Assembly: GCA_024690965.1 (NCBI GenBank)
Contig: JAILOG010000019.1
Span: 1 to 64,000, forward strand
Direction: 5' to 3'
DNA: 64,000 nt
DNA from: Clostridiales bacterium
GTDB taxonomy: Bacteria; Bacillota; Clostridia; Oscillospirales; Acutalibacteraceae
Made by a program: the position numbers and the translations under genes. Positions 31,296-39,693 of this stretch are shown in pieces (position 1 is the stretch's first letter; each line of letters starts with the position of its first letter). Below the pieces are notes generated by a model that searched no databases, was not told the origin of the DNA, and worked only from the letters and a program-made list of their open reading frames with translations.

Positions 31296-32537
31296 TCATT
31301 TCTTCTTAAATATTTTCTGAAGACGCTCGCTATACTGCTTAGCGTATTCGGGGTCGGTCTGTAATTTTTTTATATGCTCGTCATATCGTTTCTCAAACTC
31401 GGCGGCTTCCTTAGGATGTGTAACCTTATAGCACAGGCGAGGTGAAGGCTTACCGAATTCACCTGTATCGCCATAATGCTGCGCTATGCATTGCCTGCAA
31501 TGCAGACGGTGAATACAGTTTTGACATTCAACAAGGCGGGGCACATTGTCCGCCCAGGCTACCAGTTCACGCCAAGCGTCCGCAACGCTTGTGCTTTTAA
31601 GGCTTACTTTATACATATCCATAACGTTGCAAGCTTGCATATCGCCTTTCCATGTTATGCAACAGGAGTTTCTGCCTGCACCGCACGTTATGCCCTTTTT
31701 CACAACAGGATTATCTGTGGTTGGAAATACTTCAGTTAATGGCTCGTTTTTAACATCAGCCTCAGAAATTCCACGCCTGTCACACCAAATATATTTAGAG
31801 TCTTCCACAAACCTATCATGTTCATCTTTTACTTTGATTATTTGTTCCGGTGTACTCTTGTTTAAGTTTATCATTAAATCGGTGTATCTTAGTTCACAGT
31901 GCATTTGCTTTGAGAATTCATAAACGTCTCTAAGCTCGTGCTGATTGTATTTTGTAGAGGTAAATTGAAGTGTTACAGGTATTTTTGCCTTACATAGCCT
32001 ACGCACTGCACTATATGCGCGCTCAAAGCCTGCTTCATTTGAGCAAAGCTCTTTGTAGGTATCAGCGGTGCTTCCGTATAAAGTTATATAAATCCCTTGT
32101 GGCGGATACTGCAAAAACATATCAAATATCTCATCCGTTATATTTGAACCGTTTGTCATAACGGCAATAACCATGCCCTTGCTGTAAATATACTTATATA
32201 TTTCACAAAAATCAGGATGGATGGTACATTCTCCTCCAGTAAGCGTAATTCCATATGTACCTAACTCATAAAGTCCGTCAATATAAGATTTCCAATCTTC
32301 AAAGCGCAAAAGACGGTAGCCCTCATGATCAAACTCCGACTGCGACATTCGGATATAGCACATCCTGCATGCAAAGTTGCACACAGGAGTAAGTTCAAAA
32401 ATCACACCAATCGGTACGCGTTGTGCTATAGAGTTTTTAATGAGAACATTATTAAAGATATCCAGTTTAATTTTGTCGTTTATTGCCTCAATTTCGGTTT
32501 TTCCTGCTTTAAGAAGCGCATTATAAATTGTATTCAT
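31296..32537 (-). CDS. Radical SAM/SPASM enzyme of the lanthipeptide cluster
   Basis: 413 residues. [4Fe-4S] motif C53-x3-C57-x2-C60 (CNFACRMC); LTGGECTIHPDF gives the SAM-binding GGE motif; ITLYGSTADTY and later QFTSTKYNQHEL fit the barrel. The SPASM part has CGAGRNSCCITWKGDMQACNVM and CQNCIHRLHCRQCIAQH, providing auxiliary cluster ligands. It is the last gene of the minus-strand arm and follows two candidate precursor genes, so it probably adds a radical modification to one of them in addition to lanthionine formation. It is only moderately similar to the radical SAM enzyme at 5989, which also has a SPASM tail. Ribosome-binding site AAAGG is 11 nt away, weaker than that of the peptides. Confidence 0.9.
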   Translation of the reverse strand: MNTIYNALLKAGKTEIEAINDKIKLDIFNNVLIKNSIAQRVPIGVIFELTPVCNFACRMCYIRMSQSEFDHEGYRLLRFEDWKSYIDGLYELGTYGITLTGGECTIHPDFCEIYKYIYSKGMVIAVMTNGSNITDEIFDMFLQYPPQGIYITLYGSTADTYKELCSNEAGFERAYSAVRRLCKAKIPVTLQFTSTKYNQHELRDVYEFSKQMHCELRYTDLMINLNKSTPEQIIKVKDEHDRFVEDSKYIWCDRRGISEADVKNEPLTEVFPTTDNPVVKKGITCGAGRNSCCITWKGDMQACNVMDMYKVSLKSTSVADAWRELVAWADNVPRLVECQNCIHRLHCRQCIAQHYGDTGEFGKPSPRLCYKVTHPKEAAEFEKRYDEHIKKLQTDPEYAKQYSERLQKIFKKK

Positions 32538-32643
32538 ATATAAATCATACCTTTAAACGAAAAGGCAGTTTTCAGAAACTTAATAAGCCCCAAACCGCCT
32601 CAACTTCGCATCTGTCATTAACAGTTGTCCGTATGTAATTCAC

Positions 32644-32862
32644 TCAAGGATCCATTACAGCATAGCATTGATGTTGCCAACCCAGAACACTACCAATGTA
32701 TGTTAAATCATAGTTTTCATGAGTTTTACATTGTTCACCTTGAACATAAATTGTCTGAGTATATTGTACCACGCCTTCAAACGGACATCCTGTAGGATTA
32801 TAAGACGCAAATACATCATCAATTTTTACTCTAACTTTAATTACATCAGGGGATTGATACAT
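32644..32862 (-). CDS. Candidate RiPP precursor or small cluster protein, 72 residues
   Basis: Minus strand, AAGGAGG before the ATG at 32862. Sequence begins MYQSPDVIKVRVKIDDV and contains three cysteines (C26 in TGCPFEG, C45 in EQCKTHE, C66 in HQCYAV) with many Tyr, Val and Gln residues. It lacks a Gly-Gly leader. The strand-like N-terminus could be either a leader or a folded beta protein. It sits between the Gly-Gly peptide gene and the radical SAM gene, with a hairpin at 32891-32926 separating it from the former. Substrate of the radical SAM enzyme is the simplest idea; immunity or accessory function is possible. Confidence 0.6.
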   Translation of the reverse strand: MYQSPDVIKVRVKIDDVFASYNPTGCPFEGVVQYTQTIYVQGEQCKTHENYDLTYIGSVLGWQHQCYAVMDP

Positions 32863-32890
32863 ATGATTACCTCCTTCTTATTAAGCGTGC

Positions 32891-32926
32891 AACCACCACA
32901 CAGCCATAAGTGACCGTGTGATGGTT
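32891..32926 (-). promoter_or_regulatory. Intercistronic hairpin between the two small peptide genes
   Basis: AACCACCACAC pairs with GTGTGATGGTT (one G-T) around an 11-14-nt loop. There is no T-run on the minus strand, so it should slow but not stop RNA polymerase and may protect or process the upstream peptide message. Confidence 0.5.
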
Positions 32927-32960
32927 AAAACTTGAATTTTAGTTACTAAGAGTTAATAAA

Positions 32961-33173
32961 TCAGTCTAACTCACAAGGTTCATGGGTAATAAGCCTTGCT
33001 ATTAAAGAACGCTGCTGAGCGGCTCTGCGCTCATCGACAGTCATGTTCTTCCACTCTTCCTCTGTGTATGCGCCGCCTGCTACTTCATCAAGGATATCGT
33101 CGGGCAATTCTACGCCCTTTTCTGCTGCTAATTTTTGCAATTCTGACAACGGTGGTAATTTCATTTCACTCAT
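32961..33173 (-). CDS. Lanthipeptide-type precursor with Gly-Gly leader, 70 residues
   Basis: Minus strand, AGGGGAG before ATG 33173. Leader (1-34): MSEMKLPPLSELQKLAAEKG and then LPDDILDEVAGG, an acidic helix with a double-glycine end typical of NHLP/Nif11-like leaders cut by C39 peptidases. Core (35-70) contains Thr, Ser and one Cys near the end (THEPCELD), so a single thioether ring with an upstream dehydrated residue is possible. The same cluster encodes a C39-ABC exporter, a LanM and PqqD, which supports a precursor role. The core is unusually charged for a lantibiotic (EEEWK, DERRAAQQR). It has its own strong promoter at 33230-33258. Confidence 0.75.
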   Translation of the reverse strand: MSEMKLPPLSELQKLAAEKGVELPDDILDEVAGGAYTEEEWKNMTVDERRAAQQRSLIARLITHEPCELD

Positions 33174-33229
33174 GACAAACTCCCCTTTTCATTATTATTA
33201 CGGTAGATAATCCTTCTACCTGCAACTGC

Positions 33230-33258
33230 ATTGTAACATACAAATAGCAAATTGTCAA
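33230..33258 (-). promoter_or_regulatory. Strong promoter of the precursor-peptide genes
   Basis: On the minus strand: TTGACA (33258-33253), 17-bp spacer, TACAAT (33235-33230), 57 nt before the Gly-Gly peptide start. It lies between the nucleotidyltransferase-like gene and the peptide, so the peptide can be made at high level apart from the exporter. A GGTAG/CTACC inverted repeat (33202-33220) lies in the 5' leader. Confidence 0.88.
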
Positions 33259-33266
33259 CTAATTTA

Positions 33267-34544
33267 TCAAATTATATCAATTTTTTTTAATAATTTAAGT
33301 CTTTTTTGCTCAGCACTGGCGGGAATAGCATATTGTGCGTTCACGCTTTCACCCAATTTGCCTGTAAACAGCCTTTTGCCCATTACGAATACAAGCCTGT
33401 GTATAGCGTAAAACGGGTATTTCCATCTGTGCGCAGTAAGGTTCGGATAGCGCTTTGATAGTTGCTCCGCAGTGGGGAATACCGCCCTAAATGTTCTTTT
33501 GAAAAACAAACCCGCCCGCGACAAAATACGCAGTGGCAATGGCTTTGCCTGTATTTCTTTTTCATTCAGAAAATTCAGGTATACATACCAGCGGCTTTCA
33601 GCCTCATTTGCCCCCATAAAGCCTCCCTGCTCGGTGTCTTGCAGTATCATATTTGTTTGCTCTTCGTTTACAGACACATTCAGGTTCGGCAAGTTTTGCC
33701 TGTCAATGCCAAAATATTTAACGGCTATTTCAAACAGGCATGCGATAATTTTGGTATATTTAAGTTCATCTGCTATCTTGTTATAGTATGAAGAATCAAT
33801 GTTATCTTTATTTTTGCCGATATAAAGAGCTGTGTCCATAAGTATTCTTAAATTAATACCAGAGTATATAAAGTGTTTTACAAGGTGCATTGTTAAAAAC
33901 ACAGCGGCACACGTGGGCTCGAGTACATTGACCGTGTGGTTGCATACAGTTGTTGTACATGTTTCAGTCTTTATACCTTTGCCGTTAAATATATATTTTT
34001 CAACTTCATTTGACCACAGTCTTAAATGCAGCTCGATAAGCCCGTATTTAGGACTGCTGCACACCGCGTGATTATCTTCATCTTTACACGGCGTTACGGT
34101 AAAGCCTTCTTTTTTAAAAAAGTCATACGCCTTTTGCTCGTCGTCGGGCGAGATAAGTATATCGGTATCAGCGGATATCCTACATTCAGGCACGGCGTAA
34201 TACCGCGCAACGTCCGCGCCCTTTAGAAGCGTATACTGTATACCTGCGTTTTGCAAACGATCAAGCATTGAAAAAATATTTTCCTGCTGAATTTTACGCT
34301 TAAGTGTTGTACCGATAAGCTCACTGTACAGTTTCGCCTTGATTTCATCGGGGCATGGTGAATTTTGCGACTTACACAAAGCGGCAGCAACCGTAAGCGT
34401 GACAGTTTGCTCACGGGCAAGCTTAATAAGCTTATCCCAGCTCACGGGTTGCTTTGGTTCAGGCACGGGCTCTCCCTTTGCCGCGCAGGCAAACAGCCGC
34501 ATCAGGTATTGCATTTCGTTTGAAATTATATCTGGTTTATCCAT
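33267..34544 (-). CDS. Nucleotidyltransferase-like family protein (PF14907-type)
   Basis: 425 residues; ATG 34544 overlaps the stop of the ABC gene (TAATG). It fits the uncharacterised nucleotidyltransferase family often seen in RiPP and NHLM clusters: N-terminal helices, then LQNAGIQYTLLKGADVARYY, a polymerase-beta-type acidic pair in ISADTDILISPDDEQ, KYGLIELHLRLW, and a helical C-terminal half. The D-x-D-I core is kept. Its role in peptide maturation is not known; nucleotidylation of a peptide or self-immunity has been suggested by context only. Co-transcribed with the export genes. Confidence 0.85.
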   Translation of the reverse strand: MDKPDIISNEMQYLMRLFACAAKGEPVPEPKQPVSWDKLIKLAREQTVTLTVAAALCKSQNSPCPDEIKAKLYSELIGTTLKRKIQQENIFSMLDRLQNAGIQYTLLKGADVARYYAVPECRISADTDILISPDDEQKAYDFFKKEGFTVTPCKDEDNHAVCSSPKYGLIELHLRLWSNEVEKYIFNGKGIKTETCTTTVCNHTVNVLEPTCAAVFLTMHLVKHFIYSGINLRILMDTALYIGKNKDNIDSSYYNKIADELKYTKIIACLFEIAVKYFGIDRQNLPNLNVSVNEEQTNMILQDTEQGGFMGANEAESRWYVYLNFLNEKEIQAKPLPLRILSRAGLFFKRTFRAVFPTAEQLSKRYPNLTAHRWKYPFYAIHRLVFVMGKRLFTGKLGESVNAQYAIPASAEQKRLKLLKKIDII

Positions 34545-36739
34545 TATTCTTCTTCGTCTTCAAGGTCTATGCGCTGGCGTCTTACAAGCTCTGCGAATAC
34601 GCCGTTTTTAGCAATCAAATCATCATATTTGCCGTCTTCTGCTATTTTGCCCTTATCAAGAACAATAATTCTGTCGCACTGCTTTATGGTAGAGAGGCGG
34701 TGCGCTATTACTATTCTTGTACATTTTAATTTCTCTAACGAATCGGAGACTATCTTTTGTGTGATGTTGTCAAGCGCTGAGGTCGCCTCGTCAAACATCA
34801 AAATTTTCGGTTTAGGCGCGATAGCGCGGGCAATCATAAGTCTTTGACGCTGACCGCCCGATATGCCTCCGCTGCCCTCCGAAATTATTGTGTGCATCTG
34901 CATCGGCATATGGCGGATATCTTCGTCAATTCCGCACATACGCGCAGCTTCCCACGCATCATCGAGAGTAAGCCAAGGGGCTGAAATAACTATATTTGAA
35001 TATATGTCACCCGAAAACAGCTTGCCGTTTTGCATAACCGTTCCGATTTTTCTTCTCAGCGACTTCAAATCCAGTGATTCAAGATCTTTACCGTCGTAAT
35101 ACACCGCGCCCTTTTGCGGATGCTCAAATCCCAGCATAAGGCGCATAAGCGTAGACTTGCCGCAACCTGTGGTGCCTACAATAGCCACATATTGACCGGC
35201 GCGAATCTTAAGGCTTAAGTTGTCTATTACCAGAGGCATATTTTCGTTATATCTGAACGAGATATTATCAAGCTCTATTCCGCCCGAGATGCGTGTTACA
35301 ACCTTTTTGTTGTTGGCGATTTCGGGTACGGTTTGTATTATGGGTTCTATCATTGAAAGCGTAGGCTTTATAGACGCTATATCTACCGCCAAAACGGATA
35401 TAGCCAGAAAAGCGCCGCTAACCATGCCGTAAGACACTTCAAACGCCATATATTCCGCGACGCTTACTTTAGATACCACGGCAAAGTAATAAATGACAAT
35501 GGTACCGATAAGAGTAATAGCAGTGGAAATAACATTTGAAAGCTTTATGATCTTCGGCGGATTGTATTTGTAATTGGCAGTGTTTTTGTAAAATGAAGCC
35601 CATTTTGAGAACATTCTCTTCTCAGAGCCCGAAAGCTTGATTTTTTGAATACCCGACAAAAGCGAGAACACAAGACCGCTTTCTTTGGCGGAGCTTTGCA
35701 TCTCTTTATTCTTTATGCCGGTTTGTATAACAGAAATAATAAGTGAGAATAAAAGTGTTACCAGTATTACGCACACGGCAGGCATTACAAGCTGAGGCGC
35801 GTAGTGGAACATTTGTCCGATGTATATGACCGAAAATATGGTGGAAAGTCCCGTGGTAAGCACAATATTCGTGAGCATTTCACAAAGACTGCTCATGCTC
35901 TGTACTCTGCTTGATAACTCACCGGCGCTGTATTTCTTGAAGAATTCCGCCGGCAGGGAAAGTACCCTCATCATAGCGGCGGACTGCACCGAAATGTTAA
36001 GTTTTGTTTCTATACGCGAAAGCGCAAGGTTTCTTGTAATGTATATTAAAGATGTAGATACTGTAACGCCCACCAAAAGCACCGTAACCGGTAACAGCAG
36101 GCTCATTTGACCGCTTGTTACCACATTTGAGAATATGATCTTGTTTACATACGCGCTTACAAGACCTATAAGGGTAACAGCCAAAGCCGCAAGAGATACG
36201 ATCATGTAATCCGCGAGTGAGAGCACGCTCATTATGTATTTTAGCAGATCTTTAACTGTTAGTTTTTTAAGCGGCAAAGGCTTGTAAAAGCATATGGCTT
36301 CGCTTGACAGCTGTTGTGCGATTTTGGCGTTTACTTTAACGTATTCGCCTGTTTCGGGGTCAAGAAACACGTAGCCCGAAAGCCCTTTAGGTATAAGGGC
36401 TATAACAGTGCCGTCAAGCTTGGTGCCGAGCAGAGCGCCCATGCCGTTCTTATACCATTTTTCATCAAGTGTAATATTTCTGCGCATAATGCCGGAAGGG
36501 CGCAGAAGATATTCAAGCTGTTCATTAATATTTACAAGATTATCCGGTAGCTCCTGCGGCGCTACATGATAAAATTTAAGTATTTCGTCTATTGCGTCTT
36601 TCGCGCGCCTTCTGCTGTCATCAAAGGCTGCTGTTACCGCCTTTCCCATTACTACGCCCGACATATCGGCAAACGCACGCGAGAAAGAATCGTCGTCGTT
36701 TTTAATTCTTTGTCTTATTTGTTCATCAAACCAACCCAT
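34544..36739 (-). CDS. NHLM-type ABC exporter, second subunit (permease plus ATPase)
   Basis: 731 residues; AGGAGG before the ATG. N-terminal ~150 residues form a cytosolic domain of the type found in this transporter family. Then come six hydrophobic helices (about residues 170-440) and an ABC ATPase: Walker A GTTGCGKST, signature SGGQRQRL, Walker B ILMFDEATSALD, and the H-loop AHRLST. In NHLM systems this subunit pairs with the peptidase-containing ABC gene located just upstream in transcription order (36753-38939) and the HlyD-like adaptor. Here all three are adjacent with gaps of 12-13 nt, so the exporter appears complete. Confidence 0.9.
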   Translation of the reverse strand: MGWFDEQIRQRIKNDDDSFSRAFADMSGVVMGKAVTAAFDDSRRRAKDAIDEILKFYHVAPQELPDNLVNINEQLEYLLRPSGIMRRNITLDEKWYKNGMGALLGTKLDGTVIALIPKGLSGYVFLDPETGEYVKVNAKIAQQLSSEAICFYKPLPLKKLTVKDLLKYIMSVLSLADYMIVSLAALAVTLIGLVSAYVNKIIFSNVVTSGQMSLLLPVTVLLVGVTVSTSLIYITRNLALSRIETKLNISVQSAAMMRVLSLPAEFFKKYSAGELSSRVQSMSSLCEMLTNIVLTTGLSTIFSVIYIGQMFHYAPQLVMPAVCVILVTLLFSLIISVIQTGIKNKEMQSSAKESGLVFSLLSGIQKIKLSGSEKRMFSKWASFYKNTANYKYNPPKIIKLSNVISTAITLIGTIVIYYFAVVSKVSVAEYMAFEVSYGMVSGAFLAISVLAVDIASIKPTLSMIEPIIQTVPEIANNKKVVTRISGGIELDNISFRYNENMPLVIDNLSLKIRAGQYVAIVGTTGCGKSTLMRLMLGFEHPQKGAVYYDGKDLESLDLKSLRRKIGTVMQNGKLFSGDIYSNIVISAPWLTLDDAWEAARMCGIDEDIRHMPMQMHTIISEGSGGISGGQRQRLMIARAIAPKPKILMFDEATSALDNITQKIVSDSLEKLKCTRIVIAHRLSTIKQCDRIIVLDKGKIAEDGKYDDLIAKNGVFAELVRRQRIDLEDEEE

Positions 36740-36752
36740 AACAGCACCTCCT

Positions 36753-38939
36753 TTATTCGCTTGTTACAAGCTTAGTATACAGACCGCCGAGCTTGTAAAG
36801 CTCTTTATGCGTGCCTCTTTCCACTACCTTGCCGCGATCCATTACAATTATTTCGTCGCAATCTCTTATTGTAGACAATCTGTGCGCAACAACAATGCAG
36901 GTAATGCATCTGTCTTTTATGGATTTTACAACATCATATTCTGTTTTCGCGTCCAAGGCGGATGTTGCCTCGTCCATAATGATTATTGTGGGATCCTGCG
37001 CCAATACCCTTGCTATTTCTATTCTCTGACGCTGACCGCCGGAGAAATCTTTACCGCCTTCAAGTATTTTATACTGATAACCGCCGTCACGCATCATAAT
37101 ATCTTCGTGTATTTGAGCGTCACGCGCCGCGAGAATCATTTCAAAGTCTTCTATTGAGGAATCCCACATTTTGATATTCTGCGCTATGGTGTCTTCAAAA
37201 AGGATTATATCCTGATCTACAACGGCCAAAGAACCGGTGAAAACCGATCTGTTTATTTGGTCTATGGGTTTGCCGTCAAACAGTATCTCGCCGCTCCACG
37301 GCTTATAAAGCCCCGATATAAGCTTGGAAATGGTAGACTTTCCGCAGCCCGATGAGCCTACAAAAGCTATTCTTTCGCCGGGGTTGACCGTTAGGTTAAA
37401 GTTTTCTATCAACGGCGGTTCAAGCGGAGAATATCCAAAGGTAACGTTTTTCATCTCCAGCTTGCCGCTGAGTTTTGTATAAGATACGTCATCCGACGGG
37501 CCCTCTGTGGAATAATTTACATCGGGCTTATAATTCATTACGTCTTCAATGCGCTCCATATTTGTGCGCATTTCCTGCACCTTTTGTCCTGACTTGATCA
37601 GCTTCTGCGCGGGCGATGTAAACGATGATAAAAAGCTTTGGAAAGCGAGAATCATACCCACGGTAAATTCGCCTTTGATAGTCAGATATACGCCAAGCAT
37701 AAGCACAGCCGCCTGTGCCAGTGAAGATATAACCCCCGGAACGGCGCCCAAATAGTTATTAAGCTTCGCGTAACGCACATTTTGCGTGTTTACACCTGCC
37801 TGATAGCCGGACCATTTCTCAAAAAAGCCGTTTTCCGCGCCTGAGGCTTTTATTGTTTCTATCATTTCTATGCCTGTAACGGTAATGCCCGAAAGCTTGC
37901 CTGAATTGCGCATTTGCACACGCATTATATTTACACGCTTTTTGGAAATAAAGCCCGCTACCAATAAGTTCAGAATAACGGATAATATACCTACAAACGC
38001 GAGCAAGACGCTGTATTTTATCATTACTACCAGATAAATTATCATCATAACGGCGTCAAGCACCAGAGGCGCGAAGCTGTTGATGAGCTCCTTTGCCACG
38101 CCTTCGTTGAGCTTTTGCCTTTGAGCGATATCGCCTGCCATTCTTTGTGAGTAAAATTCCATAGGCATACGCAGAACGTGCCACATATATGTAGAGTTTG
38201 CCACTATGGCAAGCTTGCCTTCCAGCTTCAGGGTATTTGTCTCTTTTACCCAAAGAACAATTATCTGAAGCAACGCGACGCCCGACATACCAAATACAAA
38301 CGGATACAGCCAGCCGGCGTTTTCACCTGTTAAAAGCCTGTCTATAAACACCCTTGAAAAAGCGGGGTTGATAACGTCTATCAATGAGGTGATAAGAGTT
38401 GTAAGTACAACAAACATTATCGCTGCGGCAGTACCTTTAAGACGCTTTTTGGCAAAATCAAGAGTAGATTTTTTCTCTCCGCCGGGGACAAAATCTTCAT
38501 TTGGCTCAAACATTAAGCAAATACCGGTGAAGCTCTTGTCAAATTCTTCCATGCTGACCTCTACGCGGCCGCGCGCGGGGTCGTTGAGTACTGCTTTGTT
38601 TTTCTTAAAACCGTCAAGTACCAAAAAGTGGTTGAAATTCCAGTGAATTATACAAGGAAATTGACCGTTTTTCTTTATCTGATCCACGGAAAAGCAAAAG
38701 CCCTTGGCATTAAGCCCGTAGCTTCTTGCGGCAACAAGCACGTTTTTTGCCTTTGAGCCGTCTCTTGAAACGCCGCAGTCGCTTCGTATTTGCTCAAGAG
38801 AAACCCATTTTTTGTAGTAAGCGAGTATCATGGTAAGCGATGCCGCTCCGCATTCAAGTGCCTCCATCTGCATTACAACAGGTACCTTTGCATACCCCTT
38901 TGTAATGGGGGAGGGGATCTTTATTTTACTGTTTTTCAT
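36753..38939 (-). CDS. NHLM-type C39 peptidase-containing ABC exporter
   Basis: 728 residues from the ATG at 38939 with AGGGGTG upstream; a GTG at 38948 is less likely. Residues 1-140 are a C39 peptidase: catalytic C30 (LECGAASLTM), H104 (NHFLVLDGF) and D120 (NDPARG). Six transmembrane helices follow (about 165-440), then the ABC ATPase with Walker A GSSGCGKST, signature SGGQRQRI, Walker B IIIMDEATSALD. It should cut leaders after Gly-Gly, which matches the VAGG site of the peptide at 32961-33173, and export the core. The protease triad is complete. Confidence 0.93.
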   Translation of the reverse strand: MKNSKIKIPSPITKGYAKVPVVMQMEALECGAASLTMILAYYKKWVSLEQIRSDCGVSRDGSKAKNVLVAARSYGLNAKGFCFSVDQIKKNGQFPCIIHWNFNHFLVLDGFKKNKAVLNDPARGRVEVSMEEFDKSFTGICLMFEPNEDFVPGGEKKSTLDFAKKRLKGTAAAIMFVVLTTLITSLIDVINPAFSRVFIDRLLTGENAGWLYPFVFGMSGVALLQIIVLWVKETNTLKLEGKLAIVANSTYMWHVLRMPMEFYSQRMAGDIAQRQKLNEGVAKELINSFAPLVLDAVMMIIYLVVMIKYSVLLAFVGILSVILNLLVAGFISKKRVNIMRVQMRNSGKLSGITVTGIEMIETIKASGAENGFFEKWSGYQAGVNTQNVRYAKLNNYLGAVPGVISSLAQAAVLMLGVYLTIKGEFTVGMILAFQSFLSSFTSPAQKLIKSGQKVQEMRTNMERIEDVMNYKPDVNYSTEGPSDDVSYTKLSGKLEMKNVTFGYSPLEPPLIENFNLTVNPGERIAFVGSSGCGKSTISKLISGLYKPWSGEILFDGKPIDQINRSVFTGSLAVVDQDIILFEDTIAQNIKMWDSSIEDFEMILAARDAQIHEDIMMRDGGYQYKILEGGKDFSGGQRQRIEIARVLAQDPTIIIMDEATSALDAKTEYDVVKSIKDRCITCIVVAHRLSTIRDCDEIIVMDRGKVVERGTHKELYKLGGLYTKLVTSE

Positions 38940-38951
38940 ACCTTTCACCCC

Positions 38952-39431
38952 TTAATTCCAAATAAAAGATATGGGGCTTACGTTGTCAACAACTATCTGC
39001 AGCTGTATAACATCGTCATTTTCGGCAGAAACATCGGTATTTATCACATAATTCCAGTCTGACAGATTGAGAGAATACAAAGTGTACTCATCGCTGTATT
39101 GCGCGGAAACATTTTCAAGCGAAACTGGCTTCTTTGAAATATCCGTAACCTTGCCCTTTTCCACACCGTCCACTATAATGCTGTCGCCCACGCTGATAGA
39201 AGAAACATCAGCGGCATAACACACAAGTTCTTCTCCGTTTTTAACTCCGTTTAGTGTAACCGTTGTTGGTAATGTGCCGAAAATTGCCCATACAAACAAA
39301 GACACAAGCAGCACAACAGCTGCTCCCAGCACCAGCCATATGCTTGGACTGGACACCCTTATGTAGTTGTTCAGCTGCTCAGGGGATGACACCTTATCTA
39401 AGCTCTCTTTTCTGAAAATGGATTCTGCCAT
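38952..39431 (-). CDS. Short HlyD-like adaptor of the NHLM exporter
   Basis: 159 residues from ATG at 39431 (AGAGG upstream, MAESIFRKESL start); upstream extension to 39485 lacks a site. It has one membrane helix (residues about 30-55, SPSIWLVLGAAVVLLVSLFVWAIFG split by the usual S/T) and a beta-rich tail. The start IFRKESLDKVSSPEQLNNYIRVSSP matches HlyD-like NHLM secretion proteins, which are usually longer (about 250-400 residues) with a coiled coil; here the coiled coil and most of the barrel are missing. A minimal adaptor, or one needing another partner. First gene of the minus-strand operon. Confidence 0.82.
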   Translation of the reverse strand: MAESIFRKESLDKVSSPEQLNNYIRVSSPSIWLVLGAAVVLLVSLFVWAIFGTLPTTVTLNGVKNGEELVCYAADVSSISVGDSIIVDGVEKGKVTDISKKPVSLENVSAQYSDEYTLYSLNLSDWNYVINTDVSAENDDVIQLQIVVDNVSPISFIWN

Positions 39432-39505
39432 GTTTACAACCTCTTTCTTTGAAATGATATTGTTTACGTAATTACACAAAATCATCTATTATAATTAACA
39501 CAAAT

Positions 39506-39534
39506 ATATTACCACCTATAGCTTAATGTGTCAA
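39506..39534 (-). promoter_or_regulatory. Promoter of the minus-strand export operon
   Basis: On the minus strand: TTGACA (39534-39529), 17-bp spacer, TAATAT (39511-39506), about 75 nt before the adaptor start at 39431. Confidence 0.8.
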
Positions 39535-39592
39535 TATTTTATCACTTTCGACATATTTATTGTTTATTTATGTGATTATTATTTTGCTTTTA

Positions 39593-39621
39593 TTGACAAT
39601 CTTTTATATATATGTTATCTT
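39593..39621 (+). promoter_or_regulatory. Promoter of the plus-strand lanthipeptide operon
   Basis: TTGACA (39593-39598), 17-bp spacer, TATCTT (39616-39621), about 72 nt before 39694. Together with the divergent promoter 60 bp away it forms a shared control region in which any regulator would affect both arms. No clear operator palindrome was noticed. Confidence 0.75.
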
Positions 39622-39693
39622 TATACCAGAATTCTTACTATTATGGGGTAAGTTATTTAAAGCTTGTATAGAATATAATATGCCGGTGATGTA

